The notes beneath the pieces are model-generated. The model searched no databases and was not told where the DNA came from. It saw only the letters and a program-made list of their open reading frames with translations. From NCBI RefSeq assembly GCF_027484505.1, contig NZ_JAIXSV010000080.1, forward strand, positions 1 to 42,822: DNA of 42,822 nucleotides. Direction: 5' to 3'. Positions 40,254 through 42,822 of the stretch are shown in pieces; position 1 is the stretch's first letter, and every line of letters begins with the position of its first letter. Origin of the DNA: Asticcacaulis sp. (GTDB lineage Bacteria; Pseudomonadota; Alphaproteobacteria; Caulobacterales; Caulobacteraceae). Position numbers and translations under genes: made by a program.

Positions 40254-40912
40254 CAGCCGCGCTTGTCGTTCTCGAATTCCTTGCGCAGGTCGTAAAGCGT
40301 TTCGGCGATGTGCGCGTGCATCAGCTCGGACGCCTCTTCGCCCTTGCCACGCATCCACAGGTCCAGAAGCGTGGAGTGTTCCTTGTGCGCGCGGTCGTCG
40401 CGGCCGGCGGGCTCAAGGTGTTTGGAGACGTAGCGTTCGGCGATGATGTTCAGCCGCTCGATGATCTGCAAGGTGACCTGACGGCCCAGCGGGCGCACCA
40501 GCGACAGGTGGAAGGCGCGGTTGAGCTTACCCACCTCGCTCTTGTTATCCTCGGCGGCGGCACGGTCCAGCGCATCCAGCGCGTCACGCGCGGCCTTGTG
40601 GTCGGCGGGCGTCGCCAGGGCGGCGGCGCGGGCCACGGCTTCGGGCTCGATCTTAAGGCGCAGGGCATAGACCTCTTCGGCTTCGGACGCCGTCATCGGG
40701 CGGACAAAGAAGCCGCGATTGGCCTGAGAGGTGAGGAGGCCTTCTTGCTCCAGCCGCACCAGCGCCTCACGCAAAGGAATCTTGCTGACCCCCAGCTCCG
40801 CCGCCAGAGCGTCCTGACGGATGGCGACCTCGACGGGCAGGGAGCCGGAAATGATCCGATCCCGGACGAGGGTAAAGATCTGTTCAGAGAGGGTTTGGAC
40901 GACCAGCGCCAT
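40253..40912 (-). CDS. GntR-family (FadR/FCD) regulator, likely of hydroxyproline use
   Basis: A 219-residue regulator. The winged helix is in LSEQIFTLVRDRIISGSLPVE, then AAELGVSKIPLREALVRLEQEGLL (about residues 8-60). The FCD ligand-binding domain follows: EAEEVYALRLKIEPEAVARAA, LNRAFHLSLVRP, HKEHSTLLDLWMRGKGEEASELMHAHIAET, with the metal/ligand His residues expected of the group. The start at 40912 begins MALVVQTLSEQ; longer readings cross the promoter region. It lies downstream of the 4-hydroxyproline epimerase gene on the same strand, a common arrangement for hydroxyproline regulators. Ligand inferred from context. Confidence 0.9.
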   Translation of the reverse strand: MALVVQTLSEQIFTLVRDRIISGSLPVEVAIRQDALAAELGVSKIPLREALVRLEQEGLLTSQANRGFFVRPMTASEAEEVYALRLKIEPEAVARAAALATPADHKAARDALDALDRAAAEDNKSEVGKLNRAFHLSLVRPLGRQVTLQIIERLNIIAERYVSKHLEPAGRDDRAHKEHSTLLDLWMRGKGEEASELMHAHIAETLYDLRKEFENDKRG

Positions 40913-41016
40913 GCGAAACTCTTGTTTGGGTTTATATGTTATACGCTTTTTGTAACACTGTGCTGCTAACGCTAACAAGTCAACATGTGTAACCTGATTC
41001 TGCGGACATCTGATAG

Positions 41017-41050
41017 CAACGGTTGAAGAGGCTGACGCATCCGGCCGTTG
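41017..41050 (-). repeat. Partial copy C of the extragenic repeat (H3 hairpin only)
   Basis: CAACGGTTG...CGGCCGTTG with internal GAAGAGGCTGACGCATC, clearly related to H3 of copies A and B and in the same orientation as copy B. H1 and H2 are missing. It lies in the 222-bp gap between gntR and the epimerase gene. The outer stem retains pairing; the inner stem mixes the two versions seen in A and B. Confidence 0.75.
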
Positions 41051-41077
41051 AATCGCAAACCCTTTGTCACAAACGCC

Positions 41078-41111
41078 CGCAGCGGGCAACGGCTGTGCGT
41101 CGCCCGCTGCG
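41078..41111 (-). terminator. Hairpin downstream of the hydroxyproline epimerase gene
   Basis: 10-bp arms CGCAGCGGGC / GCCCGCTGCG, 24 nt after the stop codon. The minus-strand side has only GGCGTTTG, so termination strength is uncertain; the better T-run (TTTCTTTT) is on the other strand. Confidence 0.5.
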
Positions 41112-41134
41112 TTTCTTTTGAGGACGAGACCGCG

Positions 41135-42154
41135 TTATACGACCTGAAAACCGTCCCAGAACTGATCTTCGCGGTCGATCCAGATGGTGTTGAAACCGGT
41201 CGAGATCGCCGAGCCTTCGATGGACGGGATGATGGCCGGCTGACCGTTGAGATCGACCTCTTTCGTCACCACGCCGGTAAAGCGGCTACAGATATAGCTC
41301 TGGTGGATGAAGGGCTCGCCCACCTTCAGGCGGCCCGTGGCGTGCAGGTGTGCCAGCCGCGCCGAGGTGCCGGTGCCGCAGGGTGAGCGGTCGATGGCGC
41401 GTTCGCCGTAAAAGACGGCGTTGCGGCCGTGGGCGGGGTTCGTTTCCCCTTCGGCGTTTTTGGGCGCGTCGGCCCACAGGACGTGGCTGACGCCGCGAAT
41501 GGTCGGGTCGAGCGGATGCACAGGCTCATAGACGTCGCGCACAAGGGTGCGGATGGTGCGGCTCAGTTCGATGATGCGTGCCGCGCCCAGAGCGTCGAGA
41601 CCGGTATAGGGGCCGTCTTTGGTCGGCTCGATAATGGCGTAGTAGTTGCCGCCGTAAGAGACATCGAGCGTGATCGGTCCGAAGTCCGGCACGTCTATCT
41701 CAATGCCGGTTTTGGCCAGATAGGCCGGGACATTGGTGATCTTGACCGCCGTCACCCTGGGTCCATGGGTCTGGTAGTCGATGTCGATAAGCCCGGCAGG
41801 CACTTCGAGCTTCAGCTTGCCCGGTGTACGCGGCGTGATCAGGCCATTTTCCAGCGCGAAGGTCACCATGCCGATGGTGCCGTGGCCGCACATGGGCAGA
41901 CAGCCGGAGGTCTCGATAAACAGGATACCGGCGTCGGTGTCGGCGCGCGTCGGCGGATAGAGGAAACCGCCTGACATCATGTCGTGGCCGCGCGGCTCAT
42001 AGCACAGGCCGGTACGTATCCAGTCAAAGCGCGTCAGGAAGTCCTGCCGCCGCTCGGACATGCTGGCACCGCTGAGCAGCGGCGCACCGCCCGCCACCAA
42101 ACGCACCGGATTACCGGCGGTGTGACCATCAATACAGAAGAAGGTATGACGCAT
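41135..42154 (-). CDS. 4-hydroxyproline 2-epimerase (proline racemase family)
   Basis: A 339-residue cytoplasmic enzyme that interconverts trans-4-hydroxy-L-proline and cis-4-hydroxy-D-proline without cofactor. Both catalytic cysteines are present: Cys89 in PMCGHGTIG and Cys259 in DRSPCGTGTSARLA (Asp255 nearby). This excludes the dehydratase subgroup, which replaces the first Cys. Other family blocks: FFCIDGHTAGNPVRLV, EPRGHDMMSGGFLYPP and GVVTKEVDLNGQPAIIPSIEG. The start at 42154 begins MRHTFFCIDGHTAG. The 3' end of a DapA-family gene upstream and a GntR gene downstream support hydroxyproline catabolism. Plain proline racemase activity is the main alternative. Confidence 0.9.
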   Translation of the reverse strand: MRHTFFCIDGHTAGNPVRLVAGGAPLLSGASMSERRQDFLTRFDWIRTGLCYEPRGHDMMSGGFLYPPTRADTDAGILFIETSGCLPMCGHGTIGMVTFALENGLITPRTPGKLKLEVPAGLIDIDYQTHGPRVTAVKITNVPAYLAKTGIEIDVPDFGPITLDVSYGGNYYAIIEPTKDGPYTGLDALGAARIIELSRTIRTLVRDVYEPVHPLDPTIRGVSHVLWADAPKNAEGETNPAHGRNAVFYGERAIDRSPCGTGTSARLAHLHATGRLKVGEPFIHQSYICSRFTGVVTKEVDLNGQPAIIPSIEGSAISTGFNTIWIDREDQFWDGFQVV

Positions 42155-42194
42155 GGGGCAACTCACGGACAAAGTTTTGCGGCAAAGCCGCTTT

Positions 42195-42330
42195 TCTCCT
42201 CCCTACGCTTTGCGTGGGGAGGTGGCAGCGAGCGAAGCGACGCTGACGGAGGGGTACACTTACCCATTAAGATACCCCTCCGCCTCGTAAACTCGGCACC
42301 TCCCCATAAAATGGGGAGGAGAAAGATCGC
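42195..42330. repeat. Complex structured extragenic repeat (GGGGAGGTGGC ... GACGGAGGGG type)
   Basis: Nested inverted repeats: CTCCCTACGC/GCGTGGGGAG, GCGAGCGAAGCG, GGAGGGGTA/TACCCCTCC and CCTCCCCAT/ATGGGGAGG. This layout resembles extragenic elements common in Caulobacterales genomes (from memory). It begins about 40 nt upstream of the epimerase start, inside the hydroxyproline gene group. Confidence 0.75.
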
Positions 42331-42348
42331 AACCGTTAATGGGTCGCC

Positions 42349-42392
42349 TTAGAGCGAGATGATTTCAAGTAGAAGCATCATCCCGCTCTAAA
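42349..42392. repeat. Extragenic palindrome, GAGCG...AGTAGAA...CGCTC family
   Basis: Arms TTAGAGCG-A-GATGATT and AGCATCATC-C-CGCTCTAA around a TCAAGTAGA loop. Shares loop and arm bases with the copy at 5517-5550. Confidence 0.7.
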
Positions 42393-42405
42393 TTTCTGTT
42401 TTGTC

Positions 42406-42474
42406 GCGCACTTTTTCCGAAACGAAGTTCGGCGAAGCCAAAAGTGGTTTCCACTTTATCGGATTGCGCTCTAG
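42406..42474. repeat. Extragenic repeat, GCGCACTTTTTCCG ... CGGATTGCGCTCTAG type
   Basis: Outer arms GCGCACTTTTTCCG and a degenerate complement ending ATTGCGC, with inner arms AAAAGTGG/CCACTTT. It resembles the CACTTTTCGG palindromes at 17276-17320. With the two preceding repeats it fills nearly all of the 365-bp gap 42155-42519, which has no supported gene. Confidence 0.6.
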
Positions 42475-42519
42475 CCTGTTTGAAAGGGGTAAATGGAGGG
42501 AACTCTGTTCCCCCCTGAA

Positions 42520-42822
42520 TTACGCCGCCTTGTTGATGCTCAGCGACGGGCGCGAGGCCGCAGCGTCTTCGACCATTTTGATGATCTGGGCGCGGCGCTC
42601 ACCGATGAGCAGCAGACGCGGCATACGCACGCGCTCTGAGCCACGGCCCATGACCTGCTCGGCCAGCTTGATCGACTGAACCAGATCGTGCTCGGCGTCG
42701 AGGTGCAGCAGCGGCAGGAACCAGCGGTAGATTTCCAGCGCCGTCCGGGTGTCACCGGCTTCCAGCGCCTTGACCAGCATGACGGATTCGTGCGGGAAGG
42801 CCGAGGTCAGGCCGGACACCCA
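42520..42822 (-). CDS. DapA-family (dihydrodipicolinate synthase-like) enzyme, C-terminal part only
   Basis: The gene runs off the right edge; about 100 C-terminal residues are visible and the GTG at 42819 is an internal codon, not a start. The segment GLTSAFPHESVMLVKALEAG, then EIYRWFLPLLHLDAEHDLVQSIKLAEQ and GRGSERVRMPRLLLIGERR is typical of the C-terminal helices of DapA-family class I aldolase/lyases. Next to a 4-hydroxyproline epimerase, the likely role is 1-pyrroline-4-hydroxy-2-carboxylate deaminase, the step after oxidation of cis-4-hydroxy-D-proline. The catalytic Lys lies outside the window, so this rests on context. Confidence 0.82.
   Translation of the reverse strand, partial: WVSGLTSAFPHESVMLVKALEAGDTRTALEIYRWFLPLLHLDAEHDLVQSIKLAEQVMGRGSERVRMPRLLLIGERRAQIIKMVEDAAASRPSLSINKAA

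Noticed and set aside
42817-42819. GTG as start of a 99-residue protein at the right edge
   Set aside because: The peptide corresponds to the C-terminal third of a DapA-family enzyme; the gene continues beyond the window.
1-42822. CRISPR array, tRNA/rRNA genes, insertion sequences, prophage
   Set aside because: No evenly spaced direct repeats, no cloverleaf-like clusters, and no transposase, integrase or phage protein sequence was seen.

Overview
The window looks like chromosomal DNA of a free-living alphaproteobacterium of the Caulobacterales, with an Asticcacaulis/Caulobacter/Brevundimonas flavour. This is inferred from high GC content, three large TonB-dependent receptors, a MucR-type regulator, a lipoprotein RND efflux system, flavin-dependent halogenase clusters with cupin-like partners, and the style of the extragenic palindromes. 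No rRNA, tRNA, CRISPR array, transposase or phage gene was seen. Coding density is high and both strands are used in short operons.

Layout, left to right. (1) 1-5415: the end of a TonB receptor, a kduD-lacI pair (uronate catabolism; the LacI protein is only half length) and lldD (L-lactate dehydrogenase). (2) 5416-6150: palindromic repeats and a parDE toxin-antitoxin pair, whose toxin stop codon overlaps that of pstB. (3) 6147-10064: pstSCAB phosphate transporter with a candidate Pho box; no phoU is next to it. (4) 10065-11693: a chemoreceptor. (5) 11848-18696: a TetR regulator divergent from a complete tripartite RND efflux operon, with overlapping divergent promoters and a palindromic operator candidate. 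(6) 18768-30214: the most unusual part. It holds a DUF6445 protein, a JmjC/cupin_8 protein, three tandem tryptophan-halogenase-family genes, a cysteine-rich TonB receptor, and a second JmjC/cupin_8 paralogue divergent from the receptor. (7) 30273-35027: MucR, a secreted Ca2+-dependent PI-PLC-like enzyme and a divergent TonB receptor. (8) 35091-40060: a membrane GGDEF-EAL protein, a HIG1-like membrane protein, a fasciclin-domain protein, a DCC-family thiol protein and a secreted PHP metallohydrolase. The last two are flanked by inverted copies of a three-hairpin repeat. (9) 40253-42822: a GntR/FCD regulator, 4-hydroxyproline 2-epimerase and the end of a DapA-family deaminase, i.e. a hydroxyproline-use locus interrupted by extragenic repeats.

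The best candidate for an undescribed system is 18768-30214. Two halogenases keep every recognised catalytic motif. The gene between them, translationally overlapped with one and 10 nt from the other, is a full-length homologue that has lost the FAD loop, the catalytic Lys, the catalytic Glu and the WxWxIP motif, so it looks like a dedicated pseudoenzyme. Around them are two paralogous JmjC/cupin_8 proteins with HxD...H metal sites, a DUF6445 protein with a similar HxD...H...R pattern, and an outer-membrane receptor with ten cysteines in five close pairs. The group suggests uptake plus oxidative or halogenating modification of an indole-like or peptidic substrate. Function is inferred, not shown.

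A second theme is RNA-level control. In front of the PHP and DUF6445 genes, an intrinsic-terminator-like hairpin contains the Shine-Dalgarno-like bases and its U-tract runs almost into the start codon.
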